Notes: generated by a model from the letters alone, not told the origin. Positions 1 through 5,599 are shown, numbered from the stretch's first letter. The stretch is DNA of 7,858 bases from Paenibacillus sp. UBA6285 (GCA_002438345.1 DJUJ01000085.1:1-7858), one strand, 5' to 3'. Made by a program: numbers and translations.

Positions 1-75
1 AAGATTCTCCGGTCTCATTCGGTCGGCAAGCAGCCGCCCGCTCCCGGTGTCCTCTCCCATAGAAAATAAATCCAT
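1..75 (-). CDS. rarA: Replication-associated recombination protein A (RarA/MgsA), N-terminal fragment
   Basis: This is the 5' end of a gene cut off by the left window edge; 25 codons are visible. It reads MDLFSMGEDTGSG and then RLLADRMRPENL. The ADRMRPxxL stretch is the typical N-terminal signature of RarA, a AAA+ ATPase of the clamp-loader-like family that acts at stalled replication forks. The ATG at 75-73 is preferred over the in-frame ATG at 60-58, because MDLFS is the usual beginning in this family and an AAGGA lies nine bases upstream of the first ATG. All catalytic motifs (Walker A and B) lie outside the window, so the call rests on this short signature plus gene order: in B. subtilis rarA (yrvN) directly follows tcdA (yrvM). 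Here three other genes intervene. A promoter of its own is visible at 124-153. Confidence 0.8.
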   Translation of the reverse strand, partial: MDLFSMGEDTGSGRLLADRMRPENL

Positions 76-84
76 TACTCCACT

Positions 85-89
85 TCCTT
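85..89 (-). promoter_or_regulatory. Ribosome binding site of rarA, deciding the upstream ATG
   Basis: AAGGA on the minus strand ends nine bases before the ATG at 75-73. The downstream ATG at 60-58 has only T-rich, A-rich sequence before it, so this site supports the longer start. Confidence 0.6.
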
Positions 90-123
90 GCTATATTCTT
101 ATAAAAGCCAATGTACATCTCCC

Positions 124-153
124 ATTATCATACCATAGACTTATTTTTCACAA
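124..153 (-). promoter_or_regulatory. Candidate sigma-A promoter for rarA
   Basis: On the minus strand a -35 element TTGTGA (148-153) is followed after 18 bases by GATAAT (124-129), five of six matches to the -10 consensus. An overlapping TATGAT (127-132) would give a 15-base spacer and is less likely. The site lies just after the terminator hairpin at 159-206 and about 45 bases upstream of the rarA ATG, so rarA probably starts its own transcript. Matches were judged by eye. Confidence 0.5.
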
Positions 154-158
154 AAAAT

Positions 159-206
159 AAAAAGAGCATGATCTCGTCTTAGAAAGGCGGGAGCCATGCT
201 CTTTTT
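159..206. terminator. Probable bidirectional intrinsic terminator between the CD3324-family gene and rarA
   Basis: Arms AAAAAGAGCATG (159-170) and CATGCTCTTTTT (195-206) form a perfect 12-bp stem. The 24-base loop can itself pair in part (CTCGTCTT with AAGGCG plus GAG, with a small bulge), extending the structure. The minus strand continues into a T-rich tract (TTATTTTTTG), which suits termination of the transcript coming from the CD3324-family gene. The plus strand also ends in a run of T, so the element could work both ways. Confidence 0.8.
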
Positions 207-218
207 TCAAAATATAAG

Positions 219-244
219 AAAGTATAGGTTTCACGCTATACTTT
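219..244. repeat. Perfect 9-bp inverted repeat, possible weak terminator
   Basis: AAAGTATAG (219-227) and CTATACTTT (236-244) are exact inverted repeats around an 8-base loop. On the minus strand the stem is followed by a moderately T-rich stretch. It is AT-rich, so as a terminator it would be weak. It sits between the larger hairpins at 261-305 and 159-206. Confidence 0.5.
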
Positions 245-260
245 ATCCTTATTATTTCTC

Positions 261-305
261 GCATAACGCCTACCGTCCTTATAGGGACACCAAAGGCGTT
301 TATGC
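261..305. repeat. Imperfect inverted repeat downstream of the CD3324-family gene
   Basis: GCATAACGCCT (261-271) pairs with AGGCGTTTATGC (294-305) over 11 bp with one bulged base. The loop holds a further GTCC/GGAC pairing. It starts about a dozen bases past the stop codon of the small upstream gene and has no T-run after it on the minus strand, so it is more likely an mRNA 3'-end structure than a stand-alone terminator. Confidence 0.5.
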
Positions 306-317
306 TTGAACTGTACG

Positions 318-599
318 CTAGCAATTTATTGCCAGCCGCATTTTTGATATGATTTTTCGAATGCTCTCTTCCGACAGATGATACTTCTTCTGAAGCTCTG
401 CTACGGAATCGCCTTTTCGATGACAACTGAAAATTTCCTCATTGCGGTTTGCTATCTCTTGCCTCGAACCGCTGTTCTCGCCCCATCTAACCCGCTCTTC
501 CGTTTTCTTCGGGATGTAGAGCAGTTCACCTTGGATGTATCCCTGAAGCTCTTTGAGCAAGCCAGGGGGGAGCACATCCTTCCCATTTACATAACTCAA
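318..599 (-). CDS. CD3324-family protein, small Mor-like HTH DNA-binding protein
   Basis: A 93-residue soluble protein recognised as CD3324 family, small Bacillota proteins related to the Mor transcription activator family. Diagnostic are the N-terminal SYVNGKDVLPPGLLKELQ (about residues 2-19), the YIQGELLYIPKK stretch (21-32), the WGENSG turn (39-44), and a C-terminal helix-turn-helix-like segment (about 65-88, containing YHLSEESIRKI). The function in the cell is not established; DNA binding and a regulatory role are inferred from the HTH. The start is TTG, with AAGGAGG placed nine bases upstream. No in-frame ATG exists near the conserved N-terminus, and the family begins exactly at SYVNGKD. 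The gene stands alone between helD and rarA, followed by three hairpins. Its 5' end overlaps a small ORF in another frame (526-666), and its ribosome binding site lies inside that ORF. No convincing promoter is visible upstream. No membrane segment is present. Confidence 0.85.
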   Translation of the reverse strand: MSYVNGKDVLPPGLLKELQGYIQGELLYIPKKTEERVRWGENSGSRQEIANRNEEIFSCHRKGDSVAELQKKYHLSEESIRKIISKMRLAINC

Positions 600-666
600 C
601 TTGCATTTCCTCCTTCAACAGGTGTGTTCCTATGCGTCCGTCAACTACTGATAAAGTAATTTCCAC
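526..666 (-). CDS. Possible small ORF overlapping the start of the CD3324-family gene (46 aa)
   Basis: A GTG at 666-664 has GGAGG (675-679) eight bases upstream, and opens a 46-codon frame that begins with VEITLSVVDGRIGTH and ends inside the CD3324-family gene, overlapping it by 74 bases in another frame. The same frame can be extended to an ATG at 717-715 (63 codons), but that start has a weaker ribosome site. I do not recognise the product. The part before the overlap looks protein-like, whereas the overlapping part is constrained by the other gene. It could be a leader peptide giving translational coupling, the remnant of a frameshifted gene, or chance. It has no membrane segment. Confidence 0.3.
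   Translation of the reverse strand: MEITLSVVDGRIGTHLLKEEMQVELCKWEGCAPPWLAQRASGIHPR
604..618 (-). promoter_or_regulatory. Shine-Dalgarno that decides the TTG start of the CD3324-family gene
   Basis: The minus strand carries GAAGGAGG here, nine bases upstream of the TTG at 599-597. The ATG just after it belongs to a different frame. The spacing and the conserved N-terminal residues after TTG together fix the start. Confidence 0.65.
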
Positions 667-808
667 GTCACCTGCCTCCTTTCTTCTCCTCATATTTGGA
701 AAAATCCGTAATTTCATTATATAAAAACCTCTTGGTAGCGTCTACATTCTAATTCACATTTCGTAATCCTAATGGATAATCGGTACATATATCTCATGTT
801 TTGAAATA

Positions 809-828
809 AGGAGGCCTTACGGCCTCCT
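809..828 (-). terminator. Probable intrinsic terminator of helD
   Basis: AGGAGGCC (809-816) and GGCCTCCT (821-828) form a perfect, GC-rich 8-bp stem with a 4-base loop. On the minus strand it is followed by TTATTTC, a short T-rich tract; on the plus strand no T-run follows. It therefore fits the end of the helD transcript, about 165 bases past the ancestral stop codon. Confidence 0.65.
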
Positions 829-862
829 CGCTTTAAGCGGGTTTCCGTCTTAGACGGAAACC
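829..862. repeat. Two adjacent palindromes next to the helD terminator
   Basis: CGCTT-T-AAGCG (829-839) is immediately followed by the 23-base element GGTTTCCGTCT-T-AGACGGAAACC (840-862), an 11-bp perfect inverted repeat with a single central base. With the terminator hairpin at 809-828 they form three directly abutting palindromes. The function is unknown; extra terminator stems, an extragenic palindromic repeat or an operator are all possible. Confidence 0.6.
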
Positions 863-994
863 ACCTCGTATACTGAAATCATCTCACTCAGCCTCCTTCC
901 AGAAGTGTTCTTGCCCGGCCGGACACTTATTATTAAGCCATACCCGTAGGGGAGTTACAAGTTCAAAAACAGTTATAACTGTTCTCCACCAGTC
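863..994. other. Non-coding stretch after helD with a perfect 16-bp palindrome
   Basis: No gene is supportable here. AACAGTTATAACTGTT (968-983) is a perfect 16-base palindrome, 11 bases beyond the ancestral helD stop codon, and on the minus strand it runs into TTTTTG. A looser inverted repeat AAGTGT...ACACTT surrounds a CCGGCCGG core around 903-928. Whether either is functional cannot be told from sequence alone. Confidence 0.4.
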
Positions 995-1138
995 TTAGTT
1001 CCCCTCAGAATCGCTTTCAGCCGCCGTTTGCACATAGGAAGGCATTTCCCCATTATGGAGTAACCACAGCTCGTGAAGCGCTCGTGTACAGCCTACATAC
1101 ATCAGCTTCGCATCCCATGCTGTCGCTCCGTAATGGTC
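995..1138 (-). pseudogene. Detached 3' end of helD carrying helicase motif VI
   Basis: Directly after the TAA that ends the helD frame at 1139, the same frame continues without interruption for 47 codons to a second TAA at 995-997. It begins DHYGATAWDAKLMYVGC and continues TRALHELWLLHNGEMP. The YVGCTRAL segment is motif VI of superfamily 1 helicases, which holds the arginine finger that senses ATP, and the DADxxHYG context is typical of HelD. This tail is therefore the true C-terminus of the helicase, separated from the rest by one nonsense codon. No separate start or ribosome site is visible for it. Confidence 0.85.
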
Positions 1139-3178
1139 TTAATCGGCATCTGCTAAGATGACCGCATCAAATTCCAAACCTTTAGATAAATACACAGGTA
1201 GTACCGATAATCCACCCTGATATTGCGTCATACTACCGTCGATCAGATGAATATCTTCAAAATGCTGCTCCAGTTCAGCGTACAGCTCTGTGGCTTCACG
1301 TAGACTACGTGTCAGCACAGCCACCGTACGATATTCCCTTCCAGACAGGGACTTCAGTGCCGATTGTATAGTGCTCAAACGAGCATTTCCTTCAGCTTCC
1401 CGTTCTCCGACTATTTCTCCGTAAGCGATCATCCTAACAGGGTCACCACTACGAAAGACAGGAACGGCTAGCAACGAACTTTCTACACCAGAAGATAGAA
1501 TTCCATTAGCGAAGTCTATAATTTCCATGGTAGAACGATAGCTGCGTGTCAGCGCATGATAAGCCGTATTCTCAGGAGCAAATAAGGTCTGCATCTCTTC
1601 CCATGCGTGTACGCCTTTATAAGCGTGTATACCCTGCGACAGATCGCCTAGAATTGTAAAGGAATGTCCACGCACGTATAAATCCAGCACGGCAATTTGG
1701 AAGGGGGAGAAATCCTGGGCTTCATCGATCACCACATGATCAAAACGTGCGCCGCCTTCGTTCCCATTCAAAAGATAATAAATATACAACAGAGGTGGTA
1801 AATCCTCTTCACGTATAATCCCTTTTTTCAGCTCTTTTGCCGTTTCCTTCAGCACAGCTGCTGGAATATTCTCAGGTGGATCCACCGGCCAATCTTCCGG
1901 GACTTTAGCCGCACGAAAGATTTGCTTGTAGATCGTCAGCGGATCATACTTAGGCCATTTTGCACTGTATGCTTTTTCTCGCGCAGCACCTTTTTTCTTG
2001 CGATCCTTCATAGCTGCAGCTGACGGACTCTTCTTCAGCTCCATCTCAATCCAGCGATGTATCCGTGCCATTACACGTTCCTTACGCTTCGCTGGCGGAT
2101 AAGGAGCGTACTCCTCATTATGCCAGCGCAAGATCATGGAGCGGCGCAGTACAGCACCTTCCCATGGGATAAAATCACCCTCAGGTACCGAGCTGCTTTC
2201 CAATAGCTTGATGCTGGACTCTATTATTCCCATCAACACCGTAGAACCCTTGAAGCGTCCAGGTGTCTCTTCTGTAATCACAGGCATGCCGCCCGGAGTT
2301 TCGAACCAATGGTTCATCGTCTCCGTAGCATCTTGCTCTGGAAGCTCCAGACCTAGTACATTTGCTGCCCAATCCGGGAAAGTGCTCTGGGCAATATTTC
2401 CTACACCCAGTTCAGGCAGTACATCCGAAATATAATCCAGAAACATTCGGTTCGGTGCAAAAATAATCATTTTTTCTGCTGAGACCTGATCTTTGTATTG
2501 ATACAGCAGAAAGGCTAATCGGTGTAGTGCAACTGTAGTCTTACCACTTCCCGCTACGCCCTGAATGATCAATGCTGTATTTTTGGCGGCACGGATAATC
2601 TTGTCCTGTTCCTCCTGAATGGTCGATACGATATCGCGGAGACGATTATCTTTGTTCTCACCCAGGCGATAGACGAGAAACTCATCTGACACCACAGGTG
2701 CGTCACTCTCCCGGTTGTACGTATCTGCGACCCGCTCCAGAATCTGCTTCCGTATCACCACGTTGCGCTTGAGGTATACCAGTCCTTCTATCAGCCCCTC
2801 AGGAGCTTCATAGGAGGCAGGCTCCGTACCACCGGTAAACGAATAGAACAGGCTTGCTACCGGTGCGCGCCAGTCGATGACTAGCGGACGGTCGCTTACC
2901 TGCTCGCGGTCTACGCCGATTTTGCCTATATAGAGTGCCTTCCGCTGCTTCTCATCATTGCCCTGAAAATCAAGCCGTCCGAAATAAGGCTCCTGCCGAA
3001 GCTTGGCAAGATCTTTGCGCTTCTGATCACGGTTCGCTTCTAACACCTGTTCCGTATAATCATGTCCCGTGTACACCGGAGTCTGGTTAAGTTTCTCCAG
3101 TAAGGTGTCAATCTCAGTAAGTGCTTGATTCAGCCTGTCTTCTTCCTCTTGATAGGCACTTTGAAAGTTGTCTTCCAA
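1139..3178 (-). CDS. helD: HelD-type UvrD/Rep family helicase, C-terminally truncated by an in-frame stop
   Basis: A superfamily 1 helicase of the HelD (helicase IV-like) group. In Bacillota, HelD binds RNA polymerase and uses ATP to recycle it from nucleic acid. The N-terminus (about 1-65) is a charged coiled-coil-like arm as in HelD. PLVIDWRAPVASLFY (98-112) is the family signature. Walker A is GVAGSGKTT (207-215), Walker B VVIDEAQD (482-489), motif III GDLSQGIH (511-518), motif IV LTRSYRST (543-550), motif V LSKGLEFDAVI (664-674). A lysine-rich patch lies at 391-410. The frame stops after ILADAD at residue 679, where HelD proteins continue to motif VI; the missing 47 residues are encoded in frame after the TAA. 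Without motif VI the product is probably inactive as an ATPase, unless the stop is a sequencing error or is read through. The start is TTG, nine bases after AGGAGGT. An own promoter is visible, and no terminator separates it from the permease gene upstream. Confidence 0.9.
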   Translation of the reverse strand: MEDNFQSAYQEEEDRLNQALTEIDTLLEKLNQTPVYTGHDYTEQVLEANRDQKRKDLAKLRQEPYFGRLDFQGNDEKQRKALYIGKIGVDREQVSDRPLVIDWRAPVASLFYSFTGGTEPASYEAPEGLIEGLVYLKRNVVIRKQILERVADTYNRESDAPVVSDEFLVYRLGENKDNRLRDIVSTIQEEQDKIIRAAKNTALIIQGVAGSGKTTVALHRLAFLLYQYKDQVSAEKMIIFAPNRMFLDYISDVLPELGVGNIAQSTFPDWAANVLGLELPEQDATETMNHWFETPGGMPVITEETPGRFKGSTVLMGIIESSIKLLESSSVPEGDFIPWEGAVLRRSMILRWHNEEYAPYPPAKRKERVMARIHRWIEMELKKSPSAAAMKDRKKKGAAREKAYSAKWPKYDPLTIYKQIFRAAKVPEDWPVDPPENIPAAVLKETAKELKKGIIREEDLPPLLYIYYLLNGNEGGARFDHVVIDEAQDFSPFQIAVLDLYVRGHSFTILGDLSQGIHAYKGVHAWEEMQTLFAPENTAYHALTRSYRSTMEIIDFANGILSSGVESSLLAVPVFRSGDPVRMIAYGEIVGEREAEGNARLSTIQSALKSLSGREYRTVAVLTRSLREATELYAELEQHFEDIHLIDGSMTQYQGGLSVLPVYLSKGLEFDAVILADAD

Positions 3179-3186
3179 TTTCAGTT

Positions 3187-3193
3187 ACCTCCT
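3187..3193 (-). promoter_or_regulatory. Shine-Dalgarno deciding the TTG start of helD
   Basis: A full AGGAGGT on the minus strand sits nine bases upstream of the TTG at 3178-3176. No in-frame ATG lies at comparable spacing, so TTG is the likely start. Confidence 0.7.
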
Positions 3194-3257
3194 AAAAGTT
3201 TATCGAGCTTAAATTTTCATTCTCCTCATTCCCTCTTCTCACGCAAAAAGGATACCC

Positions 3258-3287
3258 ATTGTAGCATAATCAGCACTAAAATACCAA
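3258..3287 (-). promoter_or_regulatory. Candidate sigma-A promoter for helD, extended -10
   Basis: On the minus strand TTGGTA (3282-3287) is followed after 18 bases by TACAAT (3258-3263), preceded by TGC, an extended -10 (TGn). The predicted transcript would begin near 3250, about 70 bases before the TTG start. It lies in the 130-base gap between permease and helicase and is the clearest promoter in the window. Confidence 0.6.
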
Positions 3288-3308
3288 ATCTTTCAAGCGA
3301 ACATACGA

Positions 3309-4607
3309 CTACAGCACAGCTTGCAAAATAAAGTTAGCTACAAATAAGCCCGCAATCCCATACAGCGCAGGAGGTACTTCCTTGCCCTTGCCCACCGCAA
3401 GCTTCACGATCGGATAAGTAATAAATCCAAAAGCCATACCATCTACGATGCTATAGGTGAATGGAATCATGACCATGATTAGGAAAGAAGGAAAGAGCTC
3501 TGTTAAATCTCCCAAGTCCATTTCACGCACATTCTGTACCATAAGCCCACCGATTACAATCAAGATCGGAGCGATAGCACTGTCTGGAATGTAGGAGAGC
3601 AGAGGGAGGAACAGGAATGTCGCCCCGAACAGCAGCCCTGCCACGAGTGAGGTCAGTCCCGAACGTCCACCTGCAGCAATACCTGCATTAGATTCCGCAG
3701 CGGCTACTACAGGACTGCTTCCGAAGAGACCTGCAGCGATATTGGCAATAGAGAGTGCTCGTAAGCTACTCTTGAAGCGCTCAGGACGCCCTGCCATCAT
3801 AGTCTGTGAGGCGACTAGCCCAATATTTTCAAATACAACAATTAAGAGCAGTAAGAAAACAGCAATCCAGAACACAAGGCTCACTATGCCGCTCCAATCC
3901 ATTCCCAGAAATAAGCTTTCATAACCCGTAAATACATGACCTGATGCCTGCTTCTCAGGCGCGTGAGCCGCTCCCAGCAAGTAGGCTAGACCTGTACCAA
4001 CCAGCATACTTATAAGCAAACCACCATTGGTCCCGCGGATAAACAGTACTAAAGCGAGTAACAAGGTTACACAGGAAGTGATAACTGCTGGATCGCTAAA
4101 ATGTCCTATAGCAACAAACGTGGTCTGATGTGCAATCACAATCCCGCTTTTTTGCAGTCCTATAAAGGTCAGAAAAAGCCCTATCCCGACTGTAATGGCA
4201 TGCTGTAGGTTTTGAGGAATCGCCTCACTTAGAATACGATAGAGCGATGTGAAGGCCACGATAGCGAATAACACACCGGTTATTACGACTACAGTAAGCG
4301 CCTCTCTCCAACCTAAATTCATAGAATGTACAAGTGTGTATGTGAAAAATGCGTTTAACCCCATCCCTGGTACCACGATGATCGGCGTCTTCCCACCGAA
4401 GGCCATCAGTAGACAGCCTGTAATGGCAGTCAATAGTGTAGCCACCATTGCTGGTCTAAGCGGCATACCCGCGTCATGAAGAATGGTCGCATTCACCATC
4501 ACAATATATACTGAAGCAAAATACGAGAGGATCCCTGCAGCCCATTCCCGTTTCCAATCATTCTCAGGCGCAAGCCCTACACTATTTCGCCAAAAATTCG
4601 ATTTCAT
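3309..4607 (-). CDS. NCS2-family nucleobase permease (AzgA/PbuG-like)
   Basis: A polytopic inner-membrane transporter of 432 residues, about the normal length for this family, almost wholly hydrophobic with roughly 12-14 membrane segments. It belongs to the NCS2 nucleobase:cation symporters, AzgA-like (hypoxanthine/guanine/adenine) branch. Diagnostic are SYFASVYIVMVNATIL (about 28-43), VPGMGLNAFFTY (79-90), IGLFLTFIGLQKSGIV (142-157), SNAGIAAGGRSGLTS (306-320) with its preceding Glu, and PFTYSIVDGMAFGFI (382-396). The substrate cannot be read from sequence. One oddity: where the PbuG/AzgA subgroup has FDTxGTL, this protein has FENIGLV (about 259-265). The start is ATG at 4607-4605, because GGAGG lies nine bases upstream; the TTG two codons earlier is only three bases from that site. 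It follows the tcdA terminator and a structured leader. No terminator follows it before helD. Confidence 0.9.
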   Translation of the reverse strand: MKSNFWRNSVGLAPENDWKREWAAGILSYFASVYIVMVNATILHDAGMPLRPAMVATLLTAITGCLLMAFGGKTPIIVVPGMGLNAFFTYTLVHSMNLGWREALTVVVITGVLFAIVAFTSLYRILSEAIPQNLQHAITVGIGLFLTFIGLQKSGIVIAHQTTFVAIGHFSDPAVITSCVTLLLALVLFIRGTNGGLLISMLVGTGLAYLLGAAHAPEKQASGHVFTGYESLFLGMDWSGIVSLVFWIAVFLLLLIVVFENIGLVASQTMMAGRPERFKSSLRALSIANIAAGLFGSSPVVAAAESNAGIAAGGRSGLTSLVAGLLFGATFLFLPLLSYIPDSAIAPILIVIGGLMVQNVREMDLGDLTELFPSFLIMVMIPFTYSIVDGMAFGFITYPIVKLAVGKGKEVPPALYGIAGLFVANFILQAVL

Positions 4608-4616
4608 GTACAATAA

Positions 4617-4621
4617 CCTCC
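4617..4621 (-). promoter_or_regulatory. Ribosome binding site fixing the permease start at ATG 4607
   Basis: GGAGG on the minus strand is nine bases from the ATG at 4607-4605 but only three bases from the in-frame TTG at 4613-4611. The ATG is therefore the better start, and the longer 434-residue reading is rejected. Confidence 0.7.
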
Positions 4622-4638
4622 ACTGATATTAAGTTCCG

Positions 4639-4736
4639 CAGGCGGATATTACCCGGATAATAAGGCTTATGATCAGCGGCTCATCCCGGTTTAGCTATTA
4701 TGCCTATTTGTGGTCTGCATCTTGCAGACCCGCCTG
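4639..4736 (-). promoter_or_regulatory. Structured leader upstream of the permease gene, possible cis-regulatory RNA
   Basis: On the minus strand CAGGCGG (4736-4730) can pair with CCGCCTG (4645-4639), enclosing about 84 bases just upstream of the ribosome binding site. Inside are a hairpin with 8-bp arms GGTCTGCA/TGCAGACC (4712-4730, loop of three, sharing a base with the outer stem) and two CCGG blocks that can pair with each other. The near-palindrome TATTACCCGGATAATA (4647-4662) lies within and could instead be a protein operator. I could not match it to the purine, xanthine, PRPP or ZTP riboswitch consensus. No convincing promoter was found, so whether all of this is transcribed is unknown. 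Confidence 0.35.
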
Positions 4737-4745
4737 TTAACCACA

Positions 4746-4789
4746 ACAAAAGGGCGTAAGCACTGGATTCCAGCTGCTCGCCCTTTTGT
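4746..4789 (-). terminator. Intrinsic terminator of the hisS-aspS-tcdA unit
   Basis: ACAAAAGGGCG (4746-4756) and CGCCCTTTTGT (4779-4789) form a perfect 11-bp stem. The loop carries further pairing (AGCA/TGCT and CTGG/CCAG with one bulged base), giving a long hairpin. The T-rich side of the stem (CCCTTTTGTTG) supplies the tail on the minus strand. It lies 54 bases past the tcdA stop codon. By symmetry it may also stop plus-strand transcription. Confidence 0.8.
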
Positions 4790-4843
4790 CCATTTCATTA
4801 CTAATATCGCTATAATTGAAACAGCTTCAGCTCAGCGGTTCAC

Positions 4844-5599
4844 TTACACGCTGACGCCTCCAGCCTCAAGCAAATCACGCACGGCAACACTGACCATGAT
4901 CAGGCCTGCTACCGGCGGAACGAAGGCGTTACTAGCTGGTGGTTGTTTCGCTTTACGTCGATCCGGCGCATTCTCCGGAACGATCTTATCTGTAACATCC
5001 TGACGTGGCTTCATTGGCGGCTCCGTAGAGAAAACCACCTTCACGCCTTTCTTAATTCCTTCCTTACGCAGCTTCTGACGAATGACACGCGCAATAGGGT
5101 CATAAGTTGTCTTGGAAATGTCAGCTACCTGGAATCGTGTAGGATCCATTTTATTGGCAGCGCCCATACTAGAGATCATTGGAATTCCACGGGATAGACA
5201 TTCTTTGATTAAGTGAACCTTATAAATAATCGTATCCGAAGCATCAAGCACATAATCAGGTTTTAATTTGAACAATTCCTCATAGGTTTCTTCCGTATAG
5301 AACATGTTGAGTGCAATCGCTTCGCATTCCGGATTGATCAGCTTCACACGGTCTACCATCAGTTCAGCCTTCTTCTGCCCAACCGTTGTGGTGAGTGCAT
5401 GAATCTGCCGATTCACATTGGTGATGTCTACAGTATCCTTATCTATGAGAATAAGTCTGCCGATGCCGGTACGCGCCAAAGCCTCAACAGCCATACCGCC
5501 AACACCGCCGATGCCTAGCACCGCTACCGTGCTGTTCTTCATTATCTCCAGACCTTCCGGTCCGATCGCCAGTTCCGTACGTGAGAACTGATGCAGCAT
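4844..5599 (-). CDS. tcdA: tRNA threonylcarbamoyladenosine dehydratase (TcdA/CsdL)
   Basis: A cytoplasmic ThiF/E1-like enzyme of 251 residues, close to the B. subtilis YrvM length. It uses ATP to cyclise t6A at position 37 of ANN-decoding tRNAs into ct6A, which strengthens decoding. The nucleotide-binding loop is GIGGVG (29-34), followed by LIDKD (51-55) and the NVNRQ arginine segment (61-65), all typical of the ThiF adenylation fold; LDASDT (118-123) contains a conserved Asp. GAANKMDPTRFQVADISKT (146-164) and VVFSTEPP (188-195) are specific to the TcdA branch and argue against ThiF or MoeB. The ATG start has GGAGG nine bases upstream. It lies 66 bases after aspS with no terminator between, so it is probably co-transcribed with the synthetases, a gene order shared with B. 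subtilis. A strong terminator follows. Confidence 0.93.
   Translation of the reverse strand: MLHQFSRTELAIGPEGLEIMKNSTVAVLGIGGVGGMAVEALARTGIGRLILIDKDTVDITNVNRQIHALTTTVGQKKAELMVDRVKLINPECEAIALNMFYTEETYEELFKLKPDYVLDASDTIIYKVHLIKECLSRGIPMISSMGAANKMDPTRFQVADISKTTYDPIARVIRQKLRKEGIKKGVKVVFSTEPPMKPRQDVTDKIVPENAPDRRKAKQPPASNAFVPPVAGLIMVSVAVRDLLEAGGVSV

Noticed and set aside
148..426. Minus-strand open frame of 92 codons running through the terminator at 159-206
   Set aside because: It overlaps the CD3324-family gene in another frame and reads through three hairpins; its C-terminus is just the translated terminator.
378..659. Plus-strand open frame of 93 codons
   Set aside because: It lies antisense to the CD3324-family gene, has no ribosome site, and its translation resembles no family.
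1139..1141. Programmed stop-codon readthrough or recoding in helD
   Set aside because: The stop is TAA followed by GAC, not a known leaky context, and no SECIS-like or pseudoknot element was recognised; mutation or sequencing error is simpler.
2136..2435. Plus-strand open frame of 99 codons inside helD
   Set aside because: It is a shadow of the well-supported helicase frame; no ribosome site and low-complexity Ser/Pro composition.
4608..4745. Purine, xanthine or PRPP riboswitch before the permease
   Set aside because: I looked for the purine aptamer core (ATATGG...TCTACC) and the other known purine-related patterns; none is present, so only a generic structured leader is claimed.
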